A stretch of DNA of 41,477 nt from an uncultured Clostridium sp. (GCA_930990555.1 CAKNPW010000017.1:1-41477), one strand, 5' to 3'; shown: positions 1 to 8,175, counted from the stretch's first letter. The notes: generated by a model from the letters alone, not told the origin. Translations and numbers: made by a program.

Positions 1-913
1 GCCCTAATAATTTTTGTACTTGTTCTATTGGCATACCTTTATCAATAGCCATAGTCGCCATCGTTCTTCTAAATTTATGTGGATGAACTTTATTTATATT
101 AGCTTCTTTCCCTAAATTTCTTATTAAAATTTCTATCCCTGATATTCCTAGTCTATTATAAGGTTTTATAAGTGATACAAATAATGCTTCATTGTCATCA
201 GTTCTTGTTTCAAGATATTTCTTTATATACATTTTACTCTTTGCACTAAAATAGACTTCTCTTTCGCTATTACCTTTACCCAAAACAATACAACTTCTTT
301 CTTGAAAATTCATATCTGCTATATTTAATCTTGTAATTTCTCCTACTCTCATACCAGTAGATATTAATAGTTCTAAAATTGCTAAATCTCTTACATTTGA
401 ACAAGTATCTCTTAATTTTTCTAAATTTTCATCTGTTAAGGTTTCTTTAACTCTTCTAGTCGTTTTTACTTTACGAATCCTTCTAACTGGACTTTTTACA
501 ATATAATCTTCATTTTCTAACCATGCAAAGAAACTTGATAATGTTCTCCTTATATTGTCTATTGTTACCATACCTGCTGATGAATTGCTTTTATAATCTG
601 CTAAATAATTTCTTAATGTTTCAGTAGTAATCTTATCTATAGGAAGATTTACAGTATCGAGCATTTTATTTATATTGTCTTTATAATAATTTAAAGTTCT
701 AATTGAACATCCTTCAATTTCTTTAGATGATATAAATCTGTTCAAAATTTCTTTATTATTCCTTTGCATTTCTTGCTTTTGACTTTGTTCAAGTACTTCA
801 ATTCTATAATAAATGCATATTTCTGTAAGTATTTCTTTTAATTTTATTCTTTGGTTATTGTCTAAAAAACTCATAGATTTTTCAACTACTTTTTCAACAA
901 ATAACTCTTTCAA
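1..913 (-). CDS. Tyrosine recombinase / phage-type integrase, C-terminus cut by window edge
   Basis: The reading frame opens at a TTG (911-913) six bases behind a perfect GGAGGG and runs off the left edge, giving 304 visible residues. An N-terminal SAM-like core-binding region (about residues 50-140, with RTLNYYKDNINKML) precedes the catalytic domain. Visible catalytic elements are the first Arg in STGMRVGEI (about residue 184), a beta-hairpin Lys candidate in LGKGNSEREV, and the HxxR box in HPHKFRRT (about 277). The final His/Trp and the nucleophilic Tyr lie outside the window. The family cuts and rejoins DNA at specific sites; XerC/D-like dimer resolution and mobile-element integration are both possible. 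The end HKFRRTMATMAIDKG is typical of integrases in Clostridia. No neighbouring excisionase is visible. A TTG start is unusual, but the ribosome binding site decides it. Confidence 0.9.
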   Translation of the reverse strand, partial: MKELFVEKVVEKSMSFLDNNQRIKLKEILTEICIYYRIEVLEQSQKQEMQRNNKEILNRFISSKEIEGCSIRTLNYYKDNINKMLDTVNLPIDKITTETLRNYLADYKSNSSAGMVTIDNIRRTLSSFFAWLENEDYIVKSPVRRIRKVKTTRRVKETLTDENLEKLRDTCSNVRDLAILELLISTGMRVGEITRLNIADMNFQERSCIVLGKGNSEREVYFSAKSKMYIKKYLETRTDDNEALFVSLIKPYNRLGISGIEILIRNLGKEANINKVHPHKFRRTMATMAIDKGMPIEQVQKLLG

Positions 914-1067
914 ATAAATTCCCTCCCTAACTTTTTTAATTTTTTGCATTATGTAGAACTATACTTACATTATACTATATTTATATTATTTTACATAATA
1001 TAAAAAGACGTATATATTTAATATATCCATCTTTTATATGCATTTCTAATTATTTGTTTCTACCTTT

Positions 1068-1493
1068 TTAATATTTATCAATTTCTGTTCCATTTTTTAA
1101 ATAAACTTTTATCTGTCTTATAATATGAGGTATATTATAGTTTCCTGCAAATTTAGAATTATCCAATAATTTTTCGTTTATAGTTACCCATTCTAATTTA
1201 TTTTTTTCTTCTACCAAAGTTACTTCATGTTTTAAAATACCATAATAAACTTGTATATTATTTTCATATTTAAAGTAGTTCAAATCCATAAAATGTTCTA
1301 ATTTTATATCTTTGTTAGATATTCCTGTTTCTTCAAATAATTCTCTATATGCTGCTTCGTTATTATTTTCATTTTCTTCTATTTTACCACCAACAAAATT
1401 ATACAATCCTTTATATGGTTCTTTAGCTCTAATACAAAAAAGTACTTTTTCTAAATCATTATTAAATACCACAATTAAATTTAATTTTCTCAT
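1068..1493 (-). CDS. Nudix hydrolase (MutT/8-oxo-dGTPase-like)
   Basis: A 141-residue protein with a perfect Nudix box (GX5EX7REUXEEXGU) at about residues 36-58, ending RELFEETGI. Nudix enzymes hydrolyse nucleoside diphosphate derivatives using Mg2+ held by the Glu residues of this helix. The N-terminal strand (LIVVFNNDLEKVLFCIRAK) and the GLYNFVGGKI segment before the box resemble small MutT-like sanitising enzymes, but the substrate cannot be read from sequence. It stands alone: more than 200 bp separate it from the next gene upstream, and it ends about 155 bp before the recombinase start. A second, unrelated Nudix protein lies at 2846-3322. Confidence 0.88.
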   Translation of the reverse strand: MRKLNLIVVFNNDLEKVLFCIRAKEPYKGLYNFVGGKIEENENNNEAAYRELFEETGISNKDIKLEHFMDLNYFKYENNIQVYYGILKHEVTLVEEKNKLEWVTINEKLLDNSKFAGNYNIPHIIRQIKVYLKNGTEIDKY

Positions 1494-1636
1494 GTTCTAC
1501 TCCTTAATTTAATAATTCAACCTCAGCGATAAATTACTATTTATCGTTATAGTAACATAAAAGAGAAAATTATTCTATATCTATTCTAAATATATAGATT
1601 CATTTTTACAGTACTAATTGATTAGTATACAAAAAG

Positions 1637-1657
1637 GAACCACTTAAAGTGGTTCCT
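1637..1657 (-). terminator. Rho-independent terminator, copy 1 of a twin
   Basis: A stem GGAACCAC/GTGGTTCC (extendable to 10 bp) with an A/T loop is followed on the minus strand by TTTTTG. It lies about 80 bp after the TetR gene and would end the 2703-1736 transcript. The same 21-bp palindrome with the same flanking T run occurs again at 3409-3429. Confidence 0.85.
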
Positions 1658-1735
1658 AAACATAATACTTAAGATATAGTATTTTATTTTATCTTAACTT
1701 AGCTGTTACAACTAATTTTATAGCTACTTATTTTT

Positions 1736-2329
1736 TTATTTCATAATATTGTTTTTTGTAACACATTTAATAATAATTTTATTCATATCTTCAATGGAAT
1801 CTTGACAATCACCTTTTACCCATTCTTCTATTATAGCACTAATTCCTTTAAAATAAAAACTTATACAATACTTTTTTTCGCTATCTGGTATTTTAAATCT
1901 ATCCAAAATGGGTACAAATATATATTTTTCTAAACTACTATATTTCTCAAAACATTGCATTCCTTTTGGATTACAAAAAGAAGCCTTAAATATTTTTTTA
2001 TTTTCTTTTATGAAATTAAGATATGGTATTAAATATTTTTCTTGTATTAGGTTTAAAGATTCAAGTGGCAAGTCCTTAATTTTATTAATAAATTCATTAG
2101 TATTTCCATCAAAATACTTAACAAATTTCCTAATTATATATTGCATTGTTTCTTCCAACAAATCATCAACAGATTCGTAATGCAAATAAAATGTTGATCT
2201 ATTTACACCTGCTTTTTCACATATTTCTTTTACTGTAATAAACTCTATATCTTTTTTTTCAAGTAAATATATTAATGCTTCATCCATTAAAAGAGCAGTA
2301 TTAAAATACTTACTTTCATTCTTATTCAT
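1736..2329 (-). CDS. TetR/AcrR family transcriptional regulator
   Basis: A 197-residue protein with an N-terminal TetR-type helix-turn-helix: FITVKEICEKAGVNRSTFY at about residues 30-48, followed by LHYESVDDLLEE, the classic TetR helix 3-4 junction. The helical C-terminal part (60-197) is the ligand and dimer domain and gives no clue to the ligand. It sits 20 bp behind the small membrane protein at 2350-2703 and probably shares its transcript, so it is likely a repressor controlling that unit. No clear operator was recognised. Confidence 0.9.
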   Translation of the reverse strand: MNKNESKYFNTALLMDEALIYLLEKKDIEFITVKEICEKAGVNRSTFYLHYESVDDLLEETMQYIIRKFVKYFDGNTNEFINKIKDLPLESLNLIQEKYLIPYLNFIKENKKIFKASFCNPKGMQCFEKYSSLEKYIFVPILDRFKIPDSEKKYCISFYFKGISAIIEEWVKGDCQDSIEDMNKIIIKCVTKNNIMK

Positions 2330-2349
2330 CTAATACTGATCCTTTCTTT

Positions 2350-2703
2350 TTAAATATTTTCATTTGATATTTCATTAGCTAATCTAATTATATCTTGTGA
2401 ATATTTTTTCTTTGATTCTTCAAGTATTTTTTTATAAATCGGATAATTAAATCCTACTCCAATAAATCCTATAATTCCAATTATTATTCCTAGAATTATA
2501 AAATTTCCATTTCCTATAACATCCATTGATAAACACATTCCAAAGCCAAGTACTAACGCCATAATTATTCCAAACGTATAAGCAAATACATTTGCTGGTA
2601 ATTTTGCCCTTCTATCTAATTTTTTTAGTGCTATTACTTTTGACTCTTTTTTTACTGAATATTCATTAGCAATTTGTTCAGCATAAATTTTGTTTGTATC
2701 CAT
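2350..2703 (-). CDS. Small two-helix membrane protein, unknown function
   Basis: A 117-residue protein preceded by a strong AAGGAGGAATTAATT-type ribosome binding site. Residues 1-35 are charged (KKLDRRAKLP). Two hydrophobic helices follow at about 38-58 (FAYTFGIIMALVLGFGMCL) and 68-88 (FIILGIIIGIIGFIGVGF), then a charged tail with KKILEESKKKY. I recognise the general pattern from small membrane proteins paired with TetR regulators in Clostridia, but know no function. It is first in a two-gene unit with the downstream TetR gene (20 bp gap). Confidence 0.72.
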   Translation of the reverse strand: MDTNKIYAEQIANEYSVKKESKVIALKKLDRRAKLPANVFAYTFGIIMALVLGFGMCLSMDVIGNGNFIILGIIIGIIGFIGVGFNYPIYKKILEESKKKYSQDIIRLANEISNENI

Positions 2704-2845
2704 AATTAATTCCTCCTTTTTTTATTCTAAATCAATTATAATAAGATTCAAATTTAAACTGAACAACAAAAAACACAAAATGTGTTGATTTTAAAAATTT
2801 TGAGAGTATTATTTTGAAAAGGTAAAATTGTATTTTATCTTTCAA

Positions 2846-3322
2846 TTAATTTTTATATTCTTCTAAAGCTTCTTCCAAAATATTGCCAAACTTATTTATA
2901 TAATTTTTAGTATATTCTGTCATATTCTCTGGCAAATTATCTATTTTAAACCACTCTAATTTTTTAGATTCATTATCATTTATTTTTAAATCATTATGAT
3001 ATTTTTTTATTACAAATATTGCTGTGATATCATATAATTTATCCCCATTTGGATATTCTCTGTATGTATCCTTCCCAGATAAAACTTTAATTAACTTTAA
3101 TTCGTCAACTATTAGATTAGTTTCTTCTTTTAGTTCTCTTATTGCAACATCTTCAAAACTTTCACCTAACTCCATAGCTCCTCCTGGGAACCCCCAAGAA
3201 TTATAGTCAGTTCTAAGTTGCATTAAAACCCTATCTTCATCATTAAAAACAAATAATCCTACCCCAGCAGTAAGTATTGGTTCATGTCTAACATATTTTC
3301 TTAAATCACTTATATATCCCAT
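2846..3322 (-). CDS. Nudix hydrolase
   Basis: About 158 residues. The chosen start (ATG at 3320-3322, MGYISDLRKYVRHEP) has AGGTG at good distance; upstream ATG and GTG codons at 3331 and 3334 overlap or crowd that site. The Nudix box begins in GAMELGESFEDVA and ends RELKEETNL, matching the consensus at every catalytic Glu. The LRKYVRHEPILTAG opening and the GDKLYDITAIF segment are characteristic of a Firmicutes Nudix subgroup often named as ADP-ribose or dinucleotide hydrolases, but substrate assignment is inference. It is monocistronic, about 140 bp upstream of the TetR unit, and has no clear terminator of its own. Confidence 0.88.
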   Translation of the reverse strand: MGYISDLRKYVRHEPILTAGVGLFVFNDEDRVLMQLRTDYNSWGFPGGAMELGESFEDVAIRELKEETNLIVDELKLIKVLSGKDTYREYPNGDKLYDITAIFVIKKYHNDLKINDNESKKLEWFKIDNLPENMTEYTKNYINKFGNILEEALEEYKN

Positions 3323-3408
3323 AATATTCATCACCTAAAAATAACTTTTTAATATAATAACATAAAATACTCAACTGTTCTAGAATAAAATATCTTATAT
3401 TTAAAAAA

Positions 3409-3429
3409 GGAACCACTTAAAGTGGTTCC
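3409..3429 (-). terminator. Rho-independent terminator, copy 2 of a twin
   Basis: The same palindrome as at 1637-1657, again followed on the minus strand by six T. It can end transcription from the MBL-like gene, whose stop codon lies about 185 bp upstream. Confidence 0.8.
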
Positions 3430-3477
3430 TAATCTTCATCCTACATTTTCTTTGTAACTACATGTAGAATTTTGAAA

Positions 3478-3491
3478 ATAAAAGGGGATGT
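3478..3491. repeat. Short repeat shared with the REP-like element at 9471
   Basis: The 14-mer ATAAAAGGGGATGT occurs here and at 9471-9484, in both cases downstream of a minus-strand gene. At 9471 it is one end of a longer inverted-repeat element. Here only this end is recognisable, next to the hairpin at 3517-3550. Confidence 0.4.
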
Positions 3492-3516
3492 TTATGCTTC
3501 TGTATCGCTACATTAG

Positions 3517-3550
3517 CAAACTTAAGATAAAATGATTGATCTTAAGTTTG
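3517..3550 (+). terminator. Perfect 12-bp hairpin with plus-strand T run
   Basis: CAAACTTAAGAT pairs perfectly with ATCTTAAGTTTG around a 10-base loop, followed on the plus strand by TTTTTATT. No plus-strand gene ends nearby, so its role is unclear. It may block antisense transcription or be part of the repeat that begins at 3478. Confidence 0.5.
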
Positions 3551-3614
3551 TTTTTATTATACTTATATAAAGTAACAAGCAAGTATCTTAATTGTGAATC
3601 TTTTGTAAAATTAT

Positions 3615-4409
3615 TTAATTGTTTGGAAAGAAATAACCTGCTGTCATATCCAAGTAATTTAATCCACTATATTCTGGATATTCTGCTTTTATTTTAGCTT
3701 TAAACTCATCAGCATTAGCACAATCTTTAGCGATTTTCTTTAATTCTTCTAGATATTCTATTTTTGTATCTACATCTTTTAATGTTTCTGGTGTGTAGTG
3801 ACTAGAAAGTACTAATGTATATCCTTTAGCTTTGTAATTCTTTAATTGTGCTATTATTACATCTGCATGACCTTCCCCTGCTACTATTGAGTGGCAATCA
3901 TGTCCTAACATATGTGTATAAACACAACCTATTTGTGGGAATTCGATTTCAATATTTTCATCATGATATGTAATATTTAATTCAAATCCTCCTATATTTA
4001 CTTTTTCATCTTTTAAAATATCTGTAATTTCATGATATTCTTTTGCAAATTTTCCTCCAAAAGATGTCTCAAATCCAGTTACTAAATTATGTATTGTTCC
4101 CTCTTTCATTGATTTTATTGTGCCTTCTGATGCATAGCCTTTTACATCTTTTAAGATTGTTCCACCATTTGGATGGTCTGAAAATACTTTTCCTACAATA
4201 TTTTTTCCTAAACCTTTTACATATGTTTCGAATTCTTCTAAGTTATCATAAAATGCTGGAAATTCAACTAATAAAACATTATCTTTATTTTCTAAAATAT
4301 AGCTTTCATCATACATTAAGTCATTTGTTTGATAAGCATGTAATTTAATTTCTCCAAAATCATAAACTTCCATATATCCCTTTTTTAAATCTATTCTTGT
4401 TTTTTCCAT
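3615..4409 (-). CDS. Metallo-beta-lactamase-fold-like protein with a degenerate metal motif
   Basis: A 264-residue cytosolic protein. The order of elements resembles the MBL fold: a strand-rich start (SYILENKDNVLLVEFPAF), a helix NLEEFETYVKGLG, then VFSDHPNGGTIL where HxHxDH would sit, and later CVYTHMLGHDCHS and LVLSSHYTPE at the positions of downstream metal ligands. Only part of the His/Asp set is present, so hydrolase activity is uncertain. It is transcribed away from the HxlR regulator at 4708 across a 298-bp gap, a usual arrangement for a target of that regulator. Family assignment is inference from fold pattern; no specific substrate is proposed. Confidence 0.6.
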   Translation of the reverse strand: MEKTRIDLKKGYMEVYDFGEIKLHAYQTNDLMYDESYILENKDNVLLVEFPAFYDNLEEFETYVKGLGKNIVGKVFSDHPNGGTILKDVKGYASEGTIKSMKEGTIHNLVTGFETSFGGKFAKEYHEITDILKDEKVNIGGFELNITYHDENIEIEFPQIGCVYTHMLGHDCHSIVAGEGHADVIIAQLKNYKAKGYTLVLSSHYTPETLKDVDTKIEYLEELKKIAKDCANADEFKAKIKAEYPEYSGLNYLDMTAGYFFPNN

Positions 4410-4499
4410 ATAAATACACTCCTTTATTTAATTTTAAATATTTTTATTAGTAGCTACTTTGTTTTTCTTTTTCTGAATACATTTTAAATTCATTGTTTT

Positions 4500-4512
4500 T
4501 ACTTGTAAAGTA
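4500..4512. promoter_or_regulatory. Candidate operator (inverted repeat) in the divergent MBL-like/hxlR region
   Basis: TACTT-GTA-AAGTA is a perfect 5+5 inverted repeat inside the 298-bp region (4410-4707) that must hold both divergent promoters. HxlR proteins bind short dyads of this sort. Chance occurrence in AT-rich DNA is possible. Nothing else in the gap was recognised. Confidence 0.3.
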
Positions 4513-4707
4513 GGCACTTTTTTGTAATATAGTTTCTTTAAAGATACTCTTGCCTATTTTTCTTAATTACATCAATAAAAATTTTTTAGCTTTATTTTGA
4601 CTCTTATATTCTTTTTGAAACTATTGTGTATTTTTCTGGTTTTTATATTGCCTTTTAAAAATTGTTTGATATAATTTAATTAAGATTAAAAGTACGGAGT
4701 TGATATT

Positions 4708-5028
4708 ATGAAAAAAGAACTACCAGCTTGTCCGGTAGAAATTACAATGGGGTTAATTGGAGATAAATGGAAAGTTTTAATTATTAGAGATTTACTAACT
4801 GGAACTAAAAGATTTGGAGAATTAAAAAAATCTTTAAATGGTATTACCCAAAAAGTTTTAACAAATAATTTAAGACAAATGGAAGCTTCTGGTCTTGTTA
4901 ATAGGAAAGTATATGCAGAGGTTCCACCTAGAGTTGAATATTCTTTAACCGAAACTGGATGGAGTTTAAAGCCTATTTTAGATTCTATGGTGGTTTGGGG
5001 AAATAGTTATAGAGAAAAACAAAAATAG
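4708..5028 (+). CDS. HxlR-family winged-helix transcriptional regulator
   Basis: A 106-residue protein matching HxlR from end to end: CPVEITMGLIGDKWKVLIIR at 8-27, FGELKKSLNGITQKVLTNNLRQ (recognition helix region), and the wing with PPRVEYSLTETG. Cys8 sits at the position of the redox-sensing Cys of YodB/HypR-like members, so sensing of electrophiles or oxidants is plausible but inferred. It is the only intact plus-strand gene in the window and is divergent from the MBL-like gene, its likely target. The ATG follows an ACGGAG ribosome binding site. The stop codon lies inside the hairpin at 5021-5052. Confidence 0.92.
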   Translation: MKKELPACPVEITMGLIGDKWKVLIIRDLLTGTKRFGELKKSLNGITQKVLTNNLRQMEASGLVNRKVYAEVPPRVEYSLTETGWSLKPILDSMVVWGNSYREKQK

Positions 5029-5052
5029 CAGATTTAACTATCTGCTATTTTT
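5021..5052. terminator. Bidirectional terminator between hxlR and mntP
   Basis: AAAAATAGCAGAT pairs with ATCTGCTATTTTT (13 bp) around TTAACT. A/T runs on both sides let it end both the plus-strand hxlR and the minus-strand mntP transcripts, which converge here. Confidence 0.9.
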
Positions 5053-5058
5053 AAATTA

Positions 5059-5628
5059 CTACCCTAAACTAATTATTCCTAAATGTTCTAATAAAATCTT
5101 AATTCCTATAAGAATTAAAATTATTCCTCCTATGATTTCTGCCCTCTTCTCGTATTTAATACCAAATTGATTACCGATTTTTACACCTATTACAGATAAT
5201 ATAAAAGTTACTACTCCTATTAAGATAGCTGCTAATACTATATTAGTTTGTAAAAACGCAAAAGTTATCCCAACTGCTAAAGCATCAATACTTGTTGCTA
5301 TTGCTAAAACTACCATTGTTTTAAAATTCACGCTATCATTATACCCTTCAGAATTATTATCAAATGCTTCTTTAAGCATTTTTCCACCTATAAATACCAA
5401 AAGAACAAATGCTATCCAATGGTCTACTTTAGTTACTAAACCTTCGAATGTTGTTCCTAAGAAGTATCCTATAACTGGCATAAGTGCTTGGAATACGCCA
5501 AAATAAATCCCAACTATAATTGCTTTTTTCCAATTCATTTTTTTCATTGCTAAACCTTTGCATATTGAAACTGCAAAAGCATCCATAGCTAACCCTATTG
5601 CTATTAATAATAATTCTAAAATCCCCAT
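5059..5628 (-). CDS. mntP: MntP-type manganese efflux pump
   Basis: 189 residues from the ATG at 5626-5628 ([20 protein letters not shown]), which has AGGAAGAG at ideal spacing; the frame is open further upstream but lacks a site there. Six hydrophobic helices are arranged as two similar halves, each opening with the family's Asp signature: [17 protein letters not shown] near the start and [17 protein letters not shown] at about residue 110. The charged [15 protein letters not shown] segment closes the protein. MntP exports Mn2+ across the cytoplasmic membrane. No yybP-ykoY manganese riboswitch was found in the 100 bp upstream. Length matches the family (about 185-190). Confidence 0.93.
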   Translation of the reverse strand: MGILELLLIAIGLAMDAFAVSICKGLAMKKMNWKKAIIVGIYFGVFQALMPVIGYFLGTTFEGLVTKVDHWIAFVLLVFIGGKMLKEAFDNNSEGYNDSVNFKTMVVLAIATSIDALAVGITFAFLQTNIVLAAILIGVVTFILSVIGVKIGNQFGIKYEKRAEIIGGIILILIGIKILLEHLGIISLG

Positions 5629-5698
5629 ATTTCTCTTCCTTTTATTTAAAATGTCAATGTTTAATATATTAACATATATTATCCCTTTTTGCAATTTT

Positions 5699-5724
5699 AA
5701 AGGCATTAAAATTTTTAATGCCTT
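5699..5724 (-). terminator. Hairpin after the SGNH hydrolase gene
   Basis: AAGGCATTAAAA pairs with TTTTTAATGCCTT to form a long stem with almost no loop, seven bases after the stop of the 5732 gene. The T tract is short, so termination is likely but not certain. Confidence 0.5.
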
Positions 5725-5731
5725 CTAATAC

Positions 5732-6349
5732 TTATTCTATATTTAATTCATTATAAATAAATTCAGCCTGTTTTTTACTAATTTCATCTGTGTAATGTAC
5801 ATGATCTCTATACATATTGTCATTTTTTAAATTATATGTAAATTTATATAAATCAATTATTCTTATGCCATTCTTTTTCATTATATCATTTGCAATTTCA
5901 TTATATCTTATTACATCTTTATTATATCTATAACAACCTTCTTTTCTTTGTTGGTGTAAATTATCATCAACATGTGTTGAACTAATCCAAATAAATTCTT
6001 TTGCTATTTCTTTTCCAAGCTTTATTATATCTTCTAAATTTTTAGCATACTCCTCTTCTGGAACCTGTATTTTGCCTGTTACCCTATCTGTTCTAATATC
6101 ATGTAGACCACAATTTACTAATAAAATATCAACATGGATATTTTCATTTTTCATTTTTTCCATATACGCTTTTACTCGTCTACTGTCCCCTCCGTTTGCT
6201 CCGAATGGATTATTTGGATCTTCTAATGCTATTTTAATATCTTCTTCTGAACCTTTTCTGCTATATTCTGCAACATTCTTAAATAATTCTTTTAAATATT
6301 TATGATAATATAACGAAATACTATCTCCTATAACAAATATACTTTTCAT
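5732..6349 (-). CDS. SGNH/GDSL-family hydrolase
   Basis: A 205-residue cytosolic protein with the SGNH blocks in order: I, FVIGDSIS (nucleophile Ser10); II, a Gly in NGGDSRRVKAY (about 53-63); III, LVNCGLHDIR with the oxyanion Asn (about 80); V, DHVHYTD with the catalytic Asp and His (about 183-189). These enzymes are esterases or lipases, or deacetylate sugars. There is no signal peptide, so the substrate is intracellular. Gaps to the cupin and acetyltransferase genes upstream are 21 and 9 bp, so 7186-5732 probably forms one operon. The presence of a GNAT acetyltransferase in that operon fits acetyl or acyl chemistry, which is inference. Confidence 0.85.
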   Translation of the reverse strand: MKSIFVIGDSISLYYHKYLKELFKNVAEYSRKGSEEDIKIALEDPNNPFGANGGDSRRVKAYMEKMKNENIHVDILLVNCGLHDIRTDRVTGKIQVPEEEYAKNLEDIIKLGKEIAKEFIWISSTHVDDNLHQQRKEGCYRYNKDVIRYNEIANDIMKKNGIRIIDLYKFTYNLKNDNMYRDHVHYTDEISKKQAEFIYNELNIE

Positions 6350-6370
6350 ATTTTTCTCCTTTTTTACTAA

Positions 6371-6697
6371 TTATTGTTCTTGCACTACATCAAACATAAC
6401 TAAATCTTCATTTGTTACATTTGCAATAGAATGTGTACTACCCTTTGGACAATAATGACATTCTCCTTTATGTACAATCTCTTCTTTCCCGTCTAATGTG
6501 CATTTAGCTGTTCCACTTATAATGTAAATTATTTCACTACTTGTTTTATGAGTATGTTCACCAATTGAACAACCCTTTTCTAATACAGATTTCATTATTT
6601 TTATATTTTCATCCATAAACATATTAGCTTTTGTTATTCCACTACCACCATTTAATTCATTTATTCCCACTTCTTTTATTTCATCGAAATTAATCAT
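6371..6697 (-). CDS. Small cupin-domain protein
   Basis: A single-domain cupin of 108 residues. Cupin motif 1 is visible as KGCSIGEHTHKTSSEIIYIISG (His-X-His plus Glu), and motif 2 as GECHYCPKGSTHSIAN (final His). These four residues bind a divalent metal in active cupins. Function may be sugar isomerisation, dioxygenation or simple binding; it cannot be resolved. It is the middle gene of the 7186-5732 operon, with a strong TAGGAGGACAAA ribosome binding site. Confidence 0.85.
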   Translation of the reverse strand: MINFDEIKEVGINELNGGSGITKANMFMDENIKIMKSVLEKGCSIGEHTHKTSSEIIYIISGTAKCTLDGKEEIVHKGECHYCPKGSTHSIANVTNEDLVMFDVVQEQ

Positions 6698-6706
6698 TTT
6701 GTCCTC

Positions 6707-7186
6707 CTATAATTCTTTAATATAACATACATCACATGCAAAATGCTCTGTTTTAATTAATGGTTTTTCTAGTCTTTTAAATCCATATTTTTCATAAAAC
6801 TTTTGTGCAGCAATCATATTCTCTAATGTTTCTAAATAACATTCTTTGTAATATTTTTTAGCATGATTTAATGCTGTTTCAATTAACTTATGCGAAACTC
6901 CTGTGCCTCTTGCAGTTGGTAAACAATACATTTTTTGTAATTCACACACCTCTGGGAGTTTGGCTATTTTCCCAATACCAACTCCTCCAAGTAATTTACC
7001 AGAAGTATCTTCAGCAACCCAATATTTATTTTCTGGTGTATTATATATTTCGGAAAATCTTCCTAAGTTTGGATCTGTCCATGCTGTGCCTTCATGATCT
7101 CCACCAAATTCAATTAAACATGACCTTATTATGTGTTCTATTTCTTTATTATCTTTTTCTTTAATTTCTCTTATAATATATTTCAT
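6707..7186 (-). CDS. GNAT-family N-acetyltransferase
   Basis: 159 residues with the GNAT core: VAEDTSGKLLGGVGIGKI (strands 2-4), the CoA-binding QKMYCLPTARGTGVSHKLIE (motif A, R/Q-x-x-G-x-G/A variant RGTGVS) at about 95-112, and the C-terminal AAQKFYEKYGFKRLE motif B. It transfers an acetyl group from acetyl-CoA to an amine; the substrate is unknown. It is first in the acetyltransferase-cupin-SGNH operon (gaps 9 and 21 bp), behind an AAGGTGAG site and 12 bp after the preceding gene's stop, so it may also be co-transcribed with the 7199-8050 gene. Confidence 0.88.
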   Translation of the reverse strand: MKYIIREIKEKDNKEIEHIIRSCLIEFGGDHEGTAWTDPNLGRFSEIYNTPENKYWVAEDTSGKLLGGVGIGKIAKLPEVCELQKMYCLPTARGTGVSHKLIETALNHAKKYYKECYLETLENMIAAQKFYEKYGFKRLEKPLIKTEHFACDVCYIKEL

Positions 7187-7198
7187 TCACTCACCTTA

Positions 7199-8050
7199 TT
7201 ACATAAAATCAGAAGTAACATTTGAAATTTCTCCATTTTCATTTACAGTAAATTTTATTCTTATAAAAAATCCTTCTGCAGTCAATGAAAAGTCATACTC
7301 TCCACTTTCTAATTTTCCATATATATTTGTCCAATCACAAGTCTTTCTTACAGTGTCTTCTGCAGTATTTTCAGAAATTACTGTATCTTCACTATTAACA
7401 TCTGAAACTTTTGTAGCTTCCTGCCAAAGTGGAATACCACTTCCTTCATATGATGATGTTGTATTGCCTGTTACTATTGGCATACTTGGTGCTTCTACTT
7501 TTTCGGCTTCTGGATTCTTTTTAAATAATGTATATGTATTTGTATATTCGTATTTATATTCATTTGTATCTTTTATCTCAAAAGATACACCTGTTTGTGT
7601 TACATTAATATTTGAAACTGATACATTATTACGTGAGCTATAAAAAAGTTTTAATGCCTTTTCCGGTATTGTAACATCACTATCTTCTTTTAGGATTTCT
7701 ATTTTTAAAACCTTGGCAAAACTACCTGGATACATTTCATTTATCATTCCATTATAATAAACTCTAACCTCTTGATTTTGTTTATATTCATTAGTATCAT
7801 CATCTGGAATACTTGCTGTCATTATATCATTTGAATCATCTTTATTTATAACTCCAAGATATGTGTCATCTACTCTTACTATTACAACATCCATTGTAGC
7901 AATTGCATCAGCATTATCATATGATATGCTATTTCCTGTAAGCTCATTATTAACTTCATTCGTTGTAAAATGCTTAACAAGTAAAATTGCTATTGCAACA
8001 ACAACTAAAATTACTAAAATAATTATTAAAACCTTTAATCCCCTTTTCAT
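7199..8050 (-). CDS. Membrane-anchored extracytoplasmic protein, unknown function
   Basis: 283 residues. An N-terminal MKRGLKV followed by a single hydrophobic segment (about 8-25, VLIIILVILVVVAIAILLV) is an uncleaved anchor or signal. The rest is polar, rich in Asn/Asp/Thr and strand-forming, with a TNEVNNELTGNSI linker. I recognise no domain. Anchors and linkers of this kind are shared by the 8176-9318, 9578-10285 and 13864-14631 proteins, suggesting a house style of cell-surface proteins in this organism. The end (LESGEYDFSLTAEGFFIRIK) looks like a small beta domain. The next gene begins 12 bp after its stop. Confidence 0.65.
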   Translation of the reverse strand: MKRGLKVLIIILVILVVVAIAILLVKHFTTNEVNNELTGNSISYDNADAIATMDVVIVRVDDTYLGVINKDDSNDIMTASIPDDDTNEYKQNQEVRVYYNGMINEMYPGSFAKVLKIEILKEDSDVTIPEKALKLFYSSRNNVSVSNINVTQTGVSFEIKDTNEYKYEYTNTYTLFKKNPEAEKVEAPSMPIVTGNTTSSYEGSGIPLWQEATKVSDVNSEDTVISENTAEDTVRKTCDWTNIYGKLESGEYDFSLTAEGFFIRIKFTVNENGEISNVTSDFM

Positions 8051-8118
8051 ATAAATCCCTACCTTTCTATCATTTAGACAAGTTTTATCTCTTGTTTTGT
8101 TAGGTTGATAATAACACT

Positions 8119-8152
8119 AAAGGAAGTAATTATCAATATAATTACTTCCTTT
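8119..8152. terminator. Hairpin between the serine hydrolase pseudogene and the 7199-8050 gene
   Basis: AAAGGAAGTAATTAT and ATAATTACTTCCTTT form a perfect 15-bp stem with a CAAT loop. Short T runs on both sides make it a plausible terminator for the minus-strand unit ending at 8176. Confidence 0.65.
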
Positions 8153-8175
8153 TATAAATCATTTTTCTACTATAT

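Noticed and set aside
4043..4348. 101-codon plus-strand frame in the MBL-like gene
   Set aside because: It is antisense to a better-supported gene, very Leu-rich, and has no ribosome binding site.
5629..5731. Manganese (yybP-ykoY) riboswitch upstream of mntP
   Set aside because: The 100-bp gap lacks the conserved aptamer motifs and consists of a promoter-like AT stretch and the neighbour's hairpin.
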